A stretch of 64,000 bases of DNA from Synchiropus splendidus (taxonomy: Eukaryota > Chordata > Actinopteri > Syngnathiformes > Callionymidae): NCBI RefSeq assembly GCF_027744825.2, contig NC_071343.1:16178366-16242365 (forward strand), given 5' to 3'. The notes below the pieces were generated by a model. It searched no databases. It had not been told where the DNA came from and saw only the letters and a program-made list of their open reading frames with translations. This document shows positions 50,201 through 61,200 of this stretch, one piece after another (position 1 is the first letter of the stretch; the number at the start of each line of letters is the position of its first letter). The position numbers and the translations under genes were made by a program.

Positions 50201-50758
50201 CTTCTCTCAGACTTCCGACCACTCTCACTGGACCCAGACACAGCTCACCGGCGCCTCCTACTGTCCAACAACAACCACATGGTGGAGCTAGTGACGGAGG
50301 ATCAGGAGTATCTGGACCATCTGGACCATCCCGACAGGTTTGAGTGGTGTCCTCAGGTGATGAGCAGAGACGCTGTGACTGGTGTCTGTTACTGGGAGGT
50401 GGAGTGGAGAGGAAGAGTTTCTGTGGCCGTGACTCTCAGGAGAGACGGAGGGAAAGAAGACGAGTCTGAGTTTGGACAGAACCGTTATTCCTGGAGTCTG
50501 AGCTGCTCTGATGATGCTGGATATAAAGTCTGTCACAATAAGACAGAAACTGTCATCGAGAGCTCAGAAGTCTCTCACAGAGTTGGAGTGTTGCTGAACG
50601 CACCTGCTGGAGTTTTGATCTTCTACAGATTCTCCTCTGGAGTCTGGACCCTCCTCTACACCCTATTCACCTCCACTGAACCTCTGCACCTGGGATTTGG
50701 ACTCAGAGAGGCTCGTGGTTCTGGTTCCTCAGTGTGTGTGTGTGACCTGAGTGTGTGA
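38204..50758 (+). CDS. NLR gene 2: NLRC3-like FISNA-NACHT-LRR-B30.2 receptor
   Basis: The model joins 38204-38243, 40097-40211 (uncertain start), 40285-40422, 40657-40735, 40866-41085, 41244-43038, 43111-43284, 44325-44498, 48763-48936, 49032-49205, 49542-49588 and 50211-50758. Phases agree and the total is 3678 nt (1225 residues plus stop). The layout is that of NLR 1 with one LRR exon fewer. The normal acceptor of exon 2 appears to have been displaced by a DIRS-like insertion. A weak AG supplied by the element end would keep frame, or translation could begin at the ATG codons inside exon 2 (40106 onwards). Confidence 0.75.
38654..40098 (-). mobile_element. DIRS-like retroelement with inverted terminal repeats
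   Basis: The left end (38654-38752) and right end (40052-40098) are inverted copies of each other over about 47 bp, for example GCCCTCTAACGGCCTTCACT against AGGCAGTTAGAGGGCGAAGC. The left end extends a further 50 bp and matches the complement of 63411-63512. The minus strand encodes a gag-like N-terminus (CKSCDFP then RVACLG, a CxxC...C pattern) at about 39893-39800, then frames at 39611-39231 ([13 protein letters not shown]). Inverted rather than direct terminal repeats are the hallmark of DIRS elements. No reverse transcriptase or tyrosine recombinase is present in this 1.4-kb deleted copy. Confidence 0.65.
40097..40211 (+). CDS. NLR 2 exon 2, damaged 5' boundary
   Basis: The coding part [20 protein letters not shown] and what follows match NLR 1 exon 2. 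In NLR 1 the acceptor is accatcag|acctcaccatg. Here that acceptor is left behind at about 38518 and the DIRS-like element ends a few bases before the ATG codons. The only nearby AG (40095-40096) lies inside the element and lacks a pyrimidine tract. Confidence 0.5.
40285..41085 (+). CDS. NLR 2 exons 3-5
   Basis: Exon 3 (40285-40422) has [18 protein letters not shown], exon 4 (40657-40735) [16 protein letters not shown], and exon 5 (40866-41085) [20 protein letters not shown]. Lengths equal those of NLR 1 (138, 79 and 220 nt). Exon 3 lost the SMHHP wording ([14 protein letters not shown] here) but stays open. Confidence 0.72.
41244..43038 (+). CDS. NLR 2 exon 6: FISNA and NACHT ATPase
   Basis: The 1795-nt exon is identical in length to that of NLR 1. 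FISNA ([15 protein letters not shown]), Walker A GVAGIGKT (41534-41557), Walker [10 protein letters not shown] (near 41752) and [15 protein letters not shown] are all intact. About 27 of the 578 residues compared differ from NLR 1 by my count, and they cluster after the winged-helix region (22 of 27 from HLKFFNSG onward or in the MIECLGK patch). The first 380 residues compared are almost unchanged. The protein is a predicted cytosolic ATP-binding oligomerisation platform. Confidence 0.93.
43111..43284 (+). CDS. NLR 2 LRR exon 1
   Basis: This 174-nt phase 2-2 LRR exon reads [16 protein letters not shown] then [12 protein letters not shown], ending [13 protein letters not shown] with a Cys where other copies have Ser. 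Confidence 0.88.
43285..44324. other. NLR 2 intron
   Basis: No gene is seen. The 44070-44300 part is the counterpart of 11205-11440. Confidence 0.55.
44325..44498 (+). CDS. NLR 2 LRR exon 2
   Basis: This 174-nt phase 2-2 LRR exon reads [16 protein letters not shown] then [14 protein letters not shown]. Confidence 0.87.
44815..45189 (-). mobile_element. DIRS-like gag/RT fragment
   Basis: On the minus strand a Ser/Asp-rich frame ([19 protein letters not shown]) is followed, in another frame near 44920-44830, by [20 protein letters not shown]. The latter is the start of a DIRS-type reverse transcriptase ([21 protein letters not shown]). It is a truncated, dead piece in an NLR 2 intron. Confidence 0.6.
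45190..46814. other. NLR 2 intron, unassigned
   Basis: The stretch is AT-rich with an A/T microsatellite-like run near 46683-46735. Short frames at 46319-46708 show no recognised domain. Confidence 0.45.
46815..46878 (-). mobile_element. Rex3/RTE-like LINE fragment
   Basis: A short piece (taccccggggtctcctcccg, then cctccccagggagg) corresponds to the antisense of the same LINE family as 33765-33910. Confidence 0.4.
46879..47682 (-). other. Unrecognised minus-strand frames
   Basis: Minus-strand frames at 47536-47342, 47263-47069 and 47118-46900 contain [14 protein letters not shown] in one of the overlapping frames, a possible CxxC zinc-binding piece, and [17 protein letters not shown]. They may be one broken transposase-like protein. 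I do not recognise the family. Confidence 0.25.
47683..47945. mobile_element. Candidate solo LTR or short TIR element
   Basis: The sequence begins TGTAATGGTTGGG and ends CCCAGCCGTTACA, inverted ends with two mismatches, and holds an internal AATAAA near 47728. The TG...CA ends suggest a solo LTR, but no flanking 5-bp duplication is clear, so a short DNA element is equally possible. Confidence 0.35.
47990..48762. other. NLR 2 intron, duplicate of 11900-12630
   Basis: The stretch is clearly similar to the NLR 1 and unit 2 introns that precede the fourth LRR exon, including the 'gaggattgaaaaagtctcac' end. No gene is seen. Confidence 0.6.
48763..48936 (+). CDS. NLR 2 LRR exon 3
   Basis: This 174-nt phase 2-2 LRR exon reads [16 protein letters not shown] then [10 protein letters not shown]. 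It lies 95 bp before the last LRR exon. Confidence 0.87.
49032..49205 (+). CDS. NLR 2 LRR exon 4 (divergent type)
   Basis: This 174-nt phase 2-2 exon reads [47 protein letters not shown]. It is the least altered member of the last-LRR class. Confidence 0.88.
49542..49588 (+). CDS. NLR 2 linker exon before B30.2
   Basis: A 47-nt exon encodes [15 protein letters not shown], phase 2 to 1, with acceptor cttcctccag and donor gtaagt. Confidence 0.85.
50211..50758 (+). CDS. NLR 2 terminal B30.2 exon
   Basis: This complete 548-nt PRY-SPRY exon is nine nt longer than in unit 2 because ctggaccat is duplicated in tandem (50312-50329), giving [13 protein letters not shown]. The SPRY core ([36 protein letters not shown]) is intact and the protein ends CVCDLSV. 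Confidence 0.92.
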
Positions 50759-51156
50759 GTGTGTTCCTCCAACAAACTGGTGTTGCTGGTTCAAATCCCC
50801 ATCCAAACTGCTGACAGTGAGGAATGAATCTGCTTCTGAAACAAATGAGTTCTTCTGCAGAAAAGAACAAAAGAATGTGAGATGTTTGAAGAAGAGAAAC
50901 TTTCTCTTTCATCCCTCTCCTCCTTTCTCCTGTAAACGTCTTCACATCCTGCTCAGTGGTCTCTTCCAGCTCCATCTATCATCACTGTGTTCAGTCCCTG
51001 AAAGACTCCTCCAAGTCTCCATCCTCATGTGAAGAAGACTTCAACACATTCTCAAACCAGTCTGTCCTTCTTCTTCTTCCCTGTGGACAGATCACATGAC
51101 AACAATCTTCATCCATGAACTCTTGAACTGTCAGTCGACCTTCAGTGAAGAGTTCA

Positions 51157-51425
51157 GATAGAATAGGATAGGATAGAATAGCCTTTATTGTCCTTGTACA
51201 GTGTACTCCCTTGGTGCGAACAATGTAAAAATATATCAAAACAATCAAGCATTCAGAGAACAACAAATAGGAACTAATAAATAATATATACACAAGTAGC
51301 AGCAGTGAAAGAGCGTAATTACAGAAAGTGGCACTTATCTGGATGTAAACTTGAATGATTTGTTATTGCACATCGTTATTTCTTTATTGCACTATGATCA
51401 ATATGGTCAGTAATAATTAATTTTG
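51157..51425 (-). mobile_element. L2-like LINE 3' end
   Basis: In reverse this reads ...GGACAATAAAGGCTATTCTA followed by a TATCC/TATTC simple tail, the typical 3' terminus of L2/CR1-type fish LINEs. There is no coding part. Confidence 0.6.
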
Positions 51426-51429
51426 TAGA

Positions 51430-52700
51430 CTGTTTTATTGTCACAACTTCTTCCGCTGACGTCACCGCCCAACCCACCTCGTCACATCCACACCTGCCTC
51501 CAATCTTCTGACGGTATAAAGACCGGACCAACCTGCCAGTCCTCGCCTGTTTGTCAACCCTTCATGGTTGGTCTTCGAGCGGGATATTTTGCTATTTACC
51601 TCTGCCTGCACATCGCATAGTCAGAGTTACTTCAGTTTGTTTCTTCTGCCTCAAAGATTCTGCCTGCCTGCACCTCCTGCACCCCTACTCCACAGCCTGC
51701 ACCTCCTGCACCCCTATTCCACAGCCTGCACCTCCTGCACCATCACCGCACTAGCCTGGATGAATTAATTGCGCTGTCTATCAGGGTTGACAACCGCCAC
51801 CGTGAGCGGAAGAGACAAAGACAGCAGCAAACCACGCTGAACCCAGTCTCCGCCCAGCCTCGTCAATCGCTCTCTCCGATTGGTCACACCCCCAAGGATG
51901 AAGGCACACCTGTTCTCCCGCCCAATGACACTTCAGAGCCGATGTAGTTGGGGCGTTATCGCATTGATCCGTAGGAGCGGCGCCGTCGAATTCAGTCCAA
52001 CAGCTGTCTGTATTGTGGGAGGAGCGGACACTTCTTAACCACGTGTCCTCACTGTCCGTGAAACGGGCAGGTTCGCTAGAATCTGGGAGACTCCTAGCGA
52101 GCCGCACCTCCTTCCCACAATCTCCCCGTCTGCGCACCAAGTTTGACGTCACCATAAATCACCAAGGTCAGTCACTTAAATTGTCTGCACTCATTGATTC
52201 TGGTGCTGATCAGAACTTTATTGATGTCAACACTGTGAAAACCTTTTAATATTTTGACCTTTCTGCTCCCTGAACCGCTTGAAGCGAATGCTTTAGATGG
52301 CCGTCTCTTGGCTTCAATCACCCGTATGACTGCTCCTGTGCGCCTCCTTCTGTCTGGTAACCATCAGGAGGAGATTAGTTTTTATGTTCTGGACTCCCCG
52401 TTCGTGCCTGTAATCCTTGGACGCCCATTGCTTCTCAAACATAACCCCCACATTGACTGGAGAATGGAGAAAATCATAAGTTGGAGTCTAAACTGTCATA
52501 AAGTTTGTCTTCTCTCCGCTTTACCTCCCACTGTTGGTCCTCCTTGTACCAGTGACAGCACTGATCTGTCTCTCATTCCAGTAGAGTACCAAGCTTTGAG
52601 AGCTGCGTTCAACAAGGAGAAAGCCACGTCATTACCACCTCATCGACCTTATGATTGTGCTCCAGAGGCCAAATTATTGTCTGTGAGAAACACATGAACT
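51430..52700 (+). mobile_element. Ty3/gypsy gag-protease fragment
   Basis: The plus strand carries a gag zinc knuckle (CLYCGRSGHFLTTC, CCHC) at about 52005-52047, then an aspartic protease with the LIDSGADQNFID active site near 52190-52225. After a frameshift and stop come VPVILGRPLLLKHNPHIDW and KEKATSLPPHRPYDCA, the region just before reverse transcriptase. The copy ends there. The leader contains two and a half 29-bp direct repeats at 51667-51740 (cctgcacctcctgcacccct). Confidence 0.75.
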
Positions 52701-52739
52701 GAACATGTGTCCAGCTCTATGGCTGTTCTTCATCTTTGT

Positions 52740-53529
52740 GAAAGAGTCTAAATTATTGTAGCAGCTGTGGTCCATTCTCTTTCATGCATGTCGACTATTT
52801 TATGACCAAACATGATTCACAACATCTTGTACTGGAATGATCTGTTGCACATTTATGCGCTTCTACTCAGTAAATGTGCAACATCTTATTCCAGAGTAAA
52901 CTATGCCATGTTTGACTCTCCCATCTTCATTCTTTCAGCAGTCTCCCTGCCTTTGGTCCGTTCCTTATATAGCACTTCAATACAAAGCTGCACACCTGCC
53001 TGGTGTAAAACTAACATGCTATGGAAAACCTCAAGCAAAGAACACCTCAAAGAGCAGCTTCAGGCATCAGAGCAACTTGAAATGTCTCACCTCTTTAATG
53101 TGTTTCTAAGCAAATGGTGGTGGTCAAAGTAATCGTCCAAATGTTGCATGTTTCTCCTTGGCCTTGACTGTAACCAGGATTTATGATAAGTCGTAATATA
53201 AAGACAGTGGATGGTATTGTGTGATGTTTTTCTCTATATATTGAAGTGCTCCAGTGTGATTTTGCATTTTGTGTCTGCAGGTATGTGCATTTGTGGATGT
53301 AGGATGAGTAACTCACACACATACCACATAGCTGCACCACTGGAGGCTGTTCACACACCTGTCTTAGAGTTGAAGTGTACTAGGTATGTATATACTTTTA
53401 AACAAATCAATGTGAATGCCGAGCCACAGGAGGGGCTCTGGAACAGGTAAATCTATTGACAGAAACTGCCTTCGTAGCAGTTTGCTGGAGCATCAGGATC
53501 TTGTCTCACAAGAAGGCACTTGTCACCTG
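52740..53529. other. Intergenic, NLR 2 to Ig unit 2
   Basis: No supported gene is seen; short frames lack recognised domains. Confidence 0.45.
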
Positions 53530-54568
53530 GAACCCACTGGTGATGAGGACAGACAGATTCAAATATCCATCATTGTCAACAGACCTGCAGATCACTGTCA
53601 AATGTTTTGTGGTACATACAAACCTCCAAAGATTGTCACATTCAATATGAAAATGGGGAACAAAGCAGACCTCAGTGTGTCATTACAATGTGTGAGCTTA
53701 CAAACAAATGTCTTTGAATATTGTGCGATGCCATAGGTTTATATGACATGAAAAGTAGTGTTCACAACTTCAAATTAACATTTCATTTTTGAACTAGAAC
53801 TCAAGCTTACATTTCATGGGATTTTGCAATTGCTTTGCACTTATTACGATTGTCATATATTGTCATTATATCTGCAAATTACTTTGCGACTGAAGAAAGT
53901 GAAACATCCGATTGGTGTCGAACTCTAGAGCCAATCAGGTGGCACTCCTGTCCATCCCAGCATGCACTGAGAGCCAGGTGGAAGTCAGGCTGCTGCAGTG
54001 GTTCAGAAGCAACTGAGGGGCGCTTGGATCCCGCCCCTTGTGCTCGGGGCTCAGCGCGATTCTGGACACCCCAACGTCCCACAATGCATTGTTTATTTTA
54101 TTTATTTTATTTTATTTTAGTCTAGTTTAGTTTAGTTTATTATTTATTTTTTCACAGCACTTTATTCCAAAGCACTTTCCTAGTTGGTAAGGTCCCCACT
54201 GACCATAATAAGCAATAAATTTGATTCTGATTCTAAAGGTTTATACAGTATGATACCTGGAAATTGATCTGTCACAATGCTCATGTGCTCCCTGAAAAAT
54301 TAAAATTCTGTACAGAAAATGCGCAAAGCGACTTGACGTAACATACACCATATTTATACTGCATGTTACTGTGTGCATGAGTCACACAGCCATGGCTCCC
54401 CAGACCAGTGAGTCTCAGATAAAACCACTGAATAGTTCAGTTCTGGTTATCGCAAGCAACCATGTCTGCCACAGGTGTGGTGTCACCTTCCCAGTCACCC
54501 GTACAGTGCTGTCGACTGTGTACAGGCCCCATATCTATGACAAGAATGAGGACAAACATATGAACTGA
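53530..54568. repeat. Duplicated block upstream of Ig unit 2, with 822-bp indel
   Basis: The two ends (53530-53656 and 54479-54568) match 15710-15895 upstream of Ig unit 1. The middle 822 bp is extra here, or was lost there. It contains an ISRE-like GAAAGTGAAAC at 53895-53905 and a TTTTA-rich run near 54090-54150. The junctions are not GT-AG on either strand. Confidence 0.5.
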
Positions 54569-55063
54569 GTCTCAGTCAGGAGTTTACACAGTTACACAAA
54601 GTTATGTATGTAAATGCAGCATTAGTGTCCGCAAAGAGACAAGTGAGTTTTGTTTTTTTATTTTTTAAAAGGTTTGTTTAAGCTGTTTTAAATGCTTTGG
54701 TCATTGCCATTTCAGTGAGCAGTTGAAACAAGAAACGACTCATGTGTGCAGTTCCTCCCACATTTCAGCCTTTTGTAGTCCTTGTCTGTCATTCAATATA
54801 AGCGGAGCGTATCGTTCTGCACACTTTAAAATGGCAGACAACATTTAAAATTATATTTTGATGCAAAGCTTAGCTGTGAAATTTGATTGCTAAAGAAAAA
54901 CTGAAATTCAAAAAAGTACTCAATTTCATTTTCAAGGACTTGTGGGCCTTAAGAGTGACATATTTCTTCATTCAATAAACAAGCTGCAGGAGGGTGGAAC
55001 AGTCTTGTGCTGCCGAGGTCAATACTGTAATTTGTGCCCAACTTAAGTTGCAGTATGAGCCGT

Positions 55064-55075
55064 ACTTTCACTTTT
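55064..55075 (-). promoter_or_regulatory. IRF/PRDI-like site, Ig unit 2
   Basis: The same 12-mer (ACTTTCACTTTT) as in Ig unit 1 is found 162 bp upstream of the start codon. Confidence 0.5.
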
Positions 55076-55225
55076 GACACGACACACCCAGACACACCTA
55101 CATACCAGGTCTCAGGAGCAACCTGCTCATTCTTGATCAGTGTCCTCCGTGAGTGGATTAACACAAGTGGAAGAACGGAAGGAAGCATTGGTTCATGTTC
55201 ATGAGGAGTCCAGATCAGTGGAGTG

Positions 55226-55271
55226 ATGGGAGCCACACTACTGTGCTGTCTCTTCTTCATCTTCAGTCTCG
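55226..55271 (+). CDS. Ig unit 2 signal-peptide exon
   Basis: The exon encodes [15 protein letters not shown], identical to unit 1, phase 1, donor gtatgtg. Confidence 0.8.
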
Positions 55272-58200
55272 GTATGTGGCTTTACTTCCAGTGTGCCACA
55301 GTGTTTTGGTCGGTGACTTCCCGGAGCTCCAAGAGTGGCTGAAGATGTTTATTAAAACTGTTACAGCTCTTCATTACAGTCACGCTAGTGTGTGGATGAC
55401 GATCCTCAGAAACTACTGTTTCACTACTGCAGGACGAGGGCGTCATCATATTCACAGCTGTGATGCTTAGATATGGTGGCATCATCATACAGTGGCTCTG
55501 GGGAGCAGACGAAGATGTGAACAACAATCCAGCCACATCATACCCAGGATGTATTATGATTATAAAACACAACATATTGGTTATGTTTTGATAACAATGA
55601 AGAGAAAACCCCACCCAACACTGAGAGTCTTGTGTATCTGCCCGAGGCAGTTCTGCAACAATAGAACGCACCAGGAAACAGTTCTGAAAGTAAATTCATC
55701 GACTGTGACGCAAACACACGTGAGGCGTAGCTGACCGTCATCAAACATGGAAAACCATAATAATAGGGCCCTTTAAGGACCATTTCCTGTGGTAATGGTT
55801 TGGATTTGAGCATCCGTTCAGAATCAGTACACTACTATCATGTTAGCATATCAATAGCTGCAGGTGCACCAGGACGACTGGTTCAAGAGTGTCGCACATC
55901 CTAAAACAATCAAAGCCTTTTCTGAACATCATATTTCTTGTGTCGTTCTCAGCTGCAGCACGGGGCCTTGAATATTCCTTAAAAGGTCATGAGATCTACA
56001 TCAAGCCGCCAGACTTTGTTCCTCCAGAGAAGATTTTTTGGAGACATAACGGCAAAGAAGTTGTTATGGTCAACGGCAGAGAAAAACAGGAATACGGCTC
56101 GTACAAAGGCAGAATCATGCTGAACCGGTATTCTGCAGAGCTCTGGATCAAAGATGTTCGGTTTGAGGATGGAGGAGAATATGAGTTGGAGGTTTGGCAC
56201 AAAAACCAGGAGAATCCAGTACAAAAGATGTATTATCATTTTGAGGTCATTGGTGAGTTCATTCTGCTTCGCTGTGAAGTCTCTGATGATACTAACATTG
56301 ATGATGAAAACAGTCTGCAGTCGTGACTCCACCATAGTTCTGGGTCCAAAAAGAGTCCAACGCTGAAAAATAAATAAATACAAGGGGATAACACAACCCA
56401 ATACAGTATAACCACTTTGAACTCTGCCTCCTCTCTCCACGTCTTTAAACGTCTGGCTTTGCAAAATGTCTCCAAACTTGTAATTTGTGATATTTTTCTA
56501 GTCACTTCCAATCATCCATGTCTGCCAGTCACTCATGGCATTGAATACTACTGTTCATGTCGCCTGACTTTGATCAGATCCATGATCAACCCATGATTTT
56601 AGTTAGCGTTACAGGTTGATTCTATCTTAGCTAAACGTGTGGCGTGTATTTCTAGTTATATTCATTTGTGTATTTTGTCCAGCTAAAGTCTCCATCACCA
56701 ATGTTTCCTGTGAGATGGATGGTGACCACCAGGCAAAGCTGGTCTGCTCTGCTGAGTCCAGTCACCCTCAGTTACTGACCTTTGAATGGAGCTTTGATGG
56801 GACTCAACATCCTGGCTCCAACCTGACGATTGGTCTGAACAAAGATGACAAGAGGGTGTTCACCTGCCATGTGAAGGACCCTCTGAGCGAAGACAAAGCT
56901 ACATTAGCAGCAGGCAAATGTTTCCCAGGTGCGTGTGGTCTTCTGTGAGCCTGTGACTTTGTAACATTGATGAAATCATCAAAACCTTTTTCTCCCACAG
57001 AAAAGAAGGATTCTATCATCTGGATTGCCGTCGTTGTGTCAATCTTTGCTGTGCTCCTGATTGTGGGCCTTGTGTACTGGAGGAGACGTAGAGGTGAAGC
57101 ATGAAGCACACACACATACTGACAACACAAGAGGACACTCACTGAGCTCAGAGGTTGCCTTTCTGGTGGTGGGTCATGACATTGTGGAGGTCCTGGCTGG
57201 TGCTTCTTGTGTGAGCAGAGATTGATGAAAGTGAATATAGAATACTGGAGGAGATGACCTGAGAAGAAGTAAGTACTGGAGACATTTGCAGTGTGAAGTG
57301 GGACCTTGCGATTCTATGTTTTGGATTTCATTTCAGTGGCGTTGACCTTGTCAACCTTATCATTGACAGGCTTACCTGAGAACCAGGCCAGAGAAGAACA
57401 TCCTCTTCTGAATGAAGGTGGGAGCTCATCAATAATCAGACTTCACAAACACATCCACGATGCGTCACAACAACACATTCCGGTTTCCTTCCACAAACTA
57501 GTTTTCTGCCACTTGGCATGCAGATCTAGCTTTGATGCAGCCCCACAGTGGATGACATCCACATGAGCTTCACCTCGAAAGTGTGGACTTAAACTCAAGG
57601 AGGACAGGACCCAACTGTAGGCAGTGTTTGGTCGATATTGGAAGTTGTAACTGGAACCCGCTGGCGGACACGCCTGTCAAGATGAATACGGCGGCCAGTT
57701 CAGAACAGCAATACCCTCCTGTTGCAGGAAGTCCCAGCATATCCTGGCAACGTGCAGGCAGACATTGCCCATTCAGGCTGTTCTGATCTTTGGTTGGAAA
57801 TAAAGAGTTTAATTCCCCCACTGTGGGGCAAATGAAGGATAACAGAAAAGAGATGATAGTGTTTGGTTCTGTCAGCTCTGTGATGCAGAAAGAGTCTTTG
57901 GTGTGCATCCAAGGGACTTCTGAGGACATTTAAATGTCCTGATGATTTCGGTGGAGTTCAGTGCAGCAACGTAGCTTTGCATCACATGGTACCATTTAAC
58001 ATGCAGTGGAAGCTCCCAAGAGAACCTGAGAAATTTGAAATTAATGAATTAATTATCAAAAGTTCACAGTTGAGATGATCCACAACATGGAGGAAGTTGT
58101 TACATAGGTGCTTCAGCTACATGCGACGCCGGAGAAATAGGTGTTGGACTTGCAGAGTTCCAGATGGTCCAGATGGGGCAATATAGGGAAGAAGAAGGAG

Positions 58201-61200
58201 TTTACTCTAACCGAATATTTTGTGGAGAACCTGCTGCATGAGGGTCTTAAAGTATGGGAAGACCAGTGTTGGGACTACGTTATCTATTGTCAGAAGTGCC
58301 GTAACGCGATCCTTTGCCAAAATTTCAAATGCTTTTAAAAAGTACAAACTCTTTAACATGTTTTAAAAGCATTGTCCATAATATGCATTAAAAACTTCTG
58401 CGTGGAAGTGAAGCCCACATTAGTCACGTGATGCAGCGCCGGTCATGTGAAAACCATCATGAGCAGCCATGATGGTTTTCACCTGCCCGGCGCTGCATCA
58501 CGTGATGATGGTGGTTCAATATTCTCATTATTTTCCATTTTTAGCTGTAAAACACCAGAGAAATATTGTAGTGGTGCGCAAGTGATGTGGAGGCTCGAAA
58601 ACACTGTGCACGTCCAAAATGATCAATTCCCATGTGGCGAAACGTCTTCAGAAAGTCCACGCGTCGACCAAGCTCGTGGAAATAACTTTGTTATGGGATT
58701 GCACGGGTTAGTGCTGATCGATGGATAGATAGCTTTTATGACCTGACTATCTAGTTCAGCACAAACAACAATCATGGGGCCAATTCTGTCCCATTGTTGC
58801 TGGCTCTCGACCCAGCCCGCTGACCGTGACTGTTTTAAGATGATTATGTTTGAGCTCCGCTATAATAAACCGTTAAAAAAAAGTTTTTTTCGCTCATAAC
58901 AAGTTACTTTGAAAGTAATGAGTAACTTGAAGTAAAAATGTTACTTTTGAAGGAGGTAACTAGTAACTGTAACTCAGTTACTAACTTAAAGTAACTTGCC
59001 CAACACTGGGGGAGACGCACCTGACCTTCAGAATGTGCACATCCCTGCTGTGTCACACCAACCTGATGGGGCAAGACCATGCTCCATCATTGTCATGTTT
59101 TGGAGCATAGCAAAGAAAGAGACATTATACTGTAAGGAATGGGAGGGAAAGGGATTCTCGTGGCAATTGAGACATTTCACCATTCTCAAGAAACAACGAC
59201 AGTATGCACAGGTTCTGAAAGAGAATCAAGTTTAGTTCCGGACCCTTTTTCTCGGTGGCATTGAAGTCACAGAACTGAAGTGAACCAAGTCGACAAAGAC
59301 ATCTGAAGGAGTGGACAGAGAAGAATGAGAATGAGAATGGCTGTAGCTTGTAGTGAAATTTACTTCTCTGGATTAAAAGGTAGTGTTTTTATTGTCATCA
59401 ATTGAATAAATATCAAACTCTCCCACTGCTTCAATGTTTTTTTGAGGGACCGCTCAGACACAAATGTTTTATTCCTCGCTTGTGCTGTCTTGCTTATTTT
59501 GCAAAATGAGTTGCAGCCTCTCAGGCAAGCTGTCGAAGTCACAATTGAACAGAATCAAAATAGACAATTGAATTTAAAAAAAAAACCAAGTGTCTTAAAA
59601 TGATAGATCAGTGTGTGTCTGTTTGCACAAAAAACGTGCATAACCCCCACCCATCAAAAACACTTGGTCAGGAAGAGCTGTGAGCAGCTGAAGGTTTGCC
59701 CTCATTAAACACCATGGAACAGTTTGAAAAATCAAAATGACTTGCAGCCAAAGCCCAGATATTAACATACGTACAAGATGTGGACCTATGACGTCACTTC
59801 TGGATCCTCCTGCAGTTGTCAATGTAATCAGATTCCTGCAGAATCAATGTAATTGCCTTTCAATGTAAAATGATCTGATTGTGTTTCCAATGGTGTTTTG
59901 CTTCTCTTCAGAGGAAGAGCTTGTCAGGCAGGCGGTCGAGGCTTCAAATGAAGTTGTGTAAGTGGATTACACAATGATTATTGAAACATCTCTGATGAAC
60001 TAAATATGAATGTTGATGATGATGATTTCCTTTTTCATTTTATTCTCAGACTGAGGGACTGTCAGCTGTCAGAGAGAAGCTGTTTCCTTCTGTCCTCAGT
60101 CCTCAGCTCTCCGTCCTCTCGTCTGACACAACTGGACCTGAGCTACAACTATGACCTGAAGGATGCAGGAGTGGAGCTGCTGTCTGCTGGACTGAAGAGT
60201 CCACACTGTCACCTGGAGACTCTCAGGTCAGAACACATCATGTGTCCAGCTTCAGAGATGAAATGTGAAAGTCAGAGGTGGAGACTTCAACTTCAGTTTG
60301 CTCTTCAACGCAGCAGCTGATTCTTAGTGGCATCAATCTTCAGCAGGTTTCTCCCGCAGTGATGTGCTTGGTGATCTGAAGTGGAACCAAGACATTGAGC
60401 TAGCATTAGCCGTAGTGCTAATGGATGTTAATCATGACAGGAGGATGTGTCCTGGAGAATCACCTCAAACGTTGCTTGAAGGGTTAACCACCCACCTGAG
60501 CAGACATTGTGTCCTCACATAGACAAGTGATGAAGAGCTCCTGGAAACTATACATTTCACGTCTTCATCATTGATCTTCATCACAATCAAATCAACAACA
60601 TCAACATCTGTATGAATCAGCAGTTTGCAGGATAGTTTGCTCTTCTGAAAAACACTGCTTGATGTAAAAGTTCTTGAAATACTCCAACAACAATGTGTTG
60701 ATCTTCTGAATGTTGAAAAGTTCAGTGTGTCTTCAAATAAAGTCTTCTCAAAATAGAGGATTGTACAGTTTATGAGTTCTCTTTCACAGGCTGAGCTGGT
60801 GTCAGCTGTCAGAGAGAAGTGGTTCCCTTCTGTCCTCAGTCCTCAGCTCTCCGTCCTCTCGTCTGACACAACTGGACCTGAGCTACAACGACCTGGAGGA
60901 TCCAGGAGTGGAGCTGCTGTCTGCTGGACTGGAGAGTCCGCACTGTCACCTGGAGACTCTCAGGTCAGAACACATCATGCGTCCAGCTTCAGAGCTGACA
61001 TTTGTTTGCACCAGTGAAAACAACCAGATGCGCTGAACTTCATTCTAAGTGTAACTCGGTCTATCACAAAAGTCAAGCACACTGCACCAACAAAGCAGAA
61101 GGTCCTTTTATGTTCCCAACCACAACAACAGAGGAAAGAGGTTCTATGTCATATGGGCCCTGCTTCAGGCCTGAGCGCGATTGATTTGCTCGCCACCCAG

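Larger units (their letters stand above)
58141..59235 (+). mobile_element. L1-type ORF1 relic split by a hAT-like insertion
   Basis: The left part (58141-58263) encodes [16 protein letters not shown]. The right part (59009-59235) encodes [20 protein letters not shown] followed by [13 protein letters not shown], matching the order of L1 ORF1 RRM/C-terminal sequence (ENLL..., IERAHR..., RTIIARF...). The two halves are separated by the element at 58264-59008. Confidence 0.5.
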
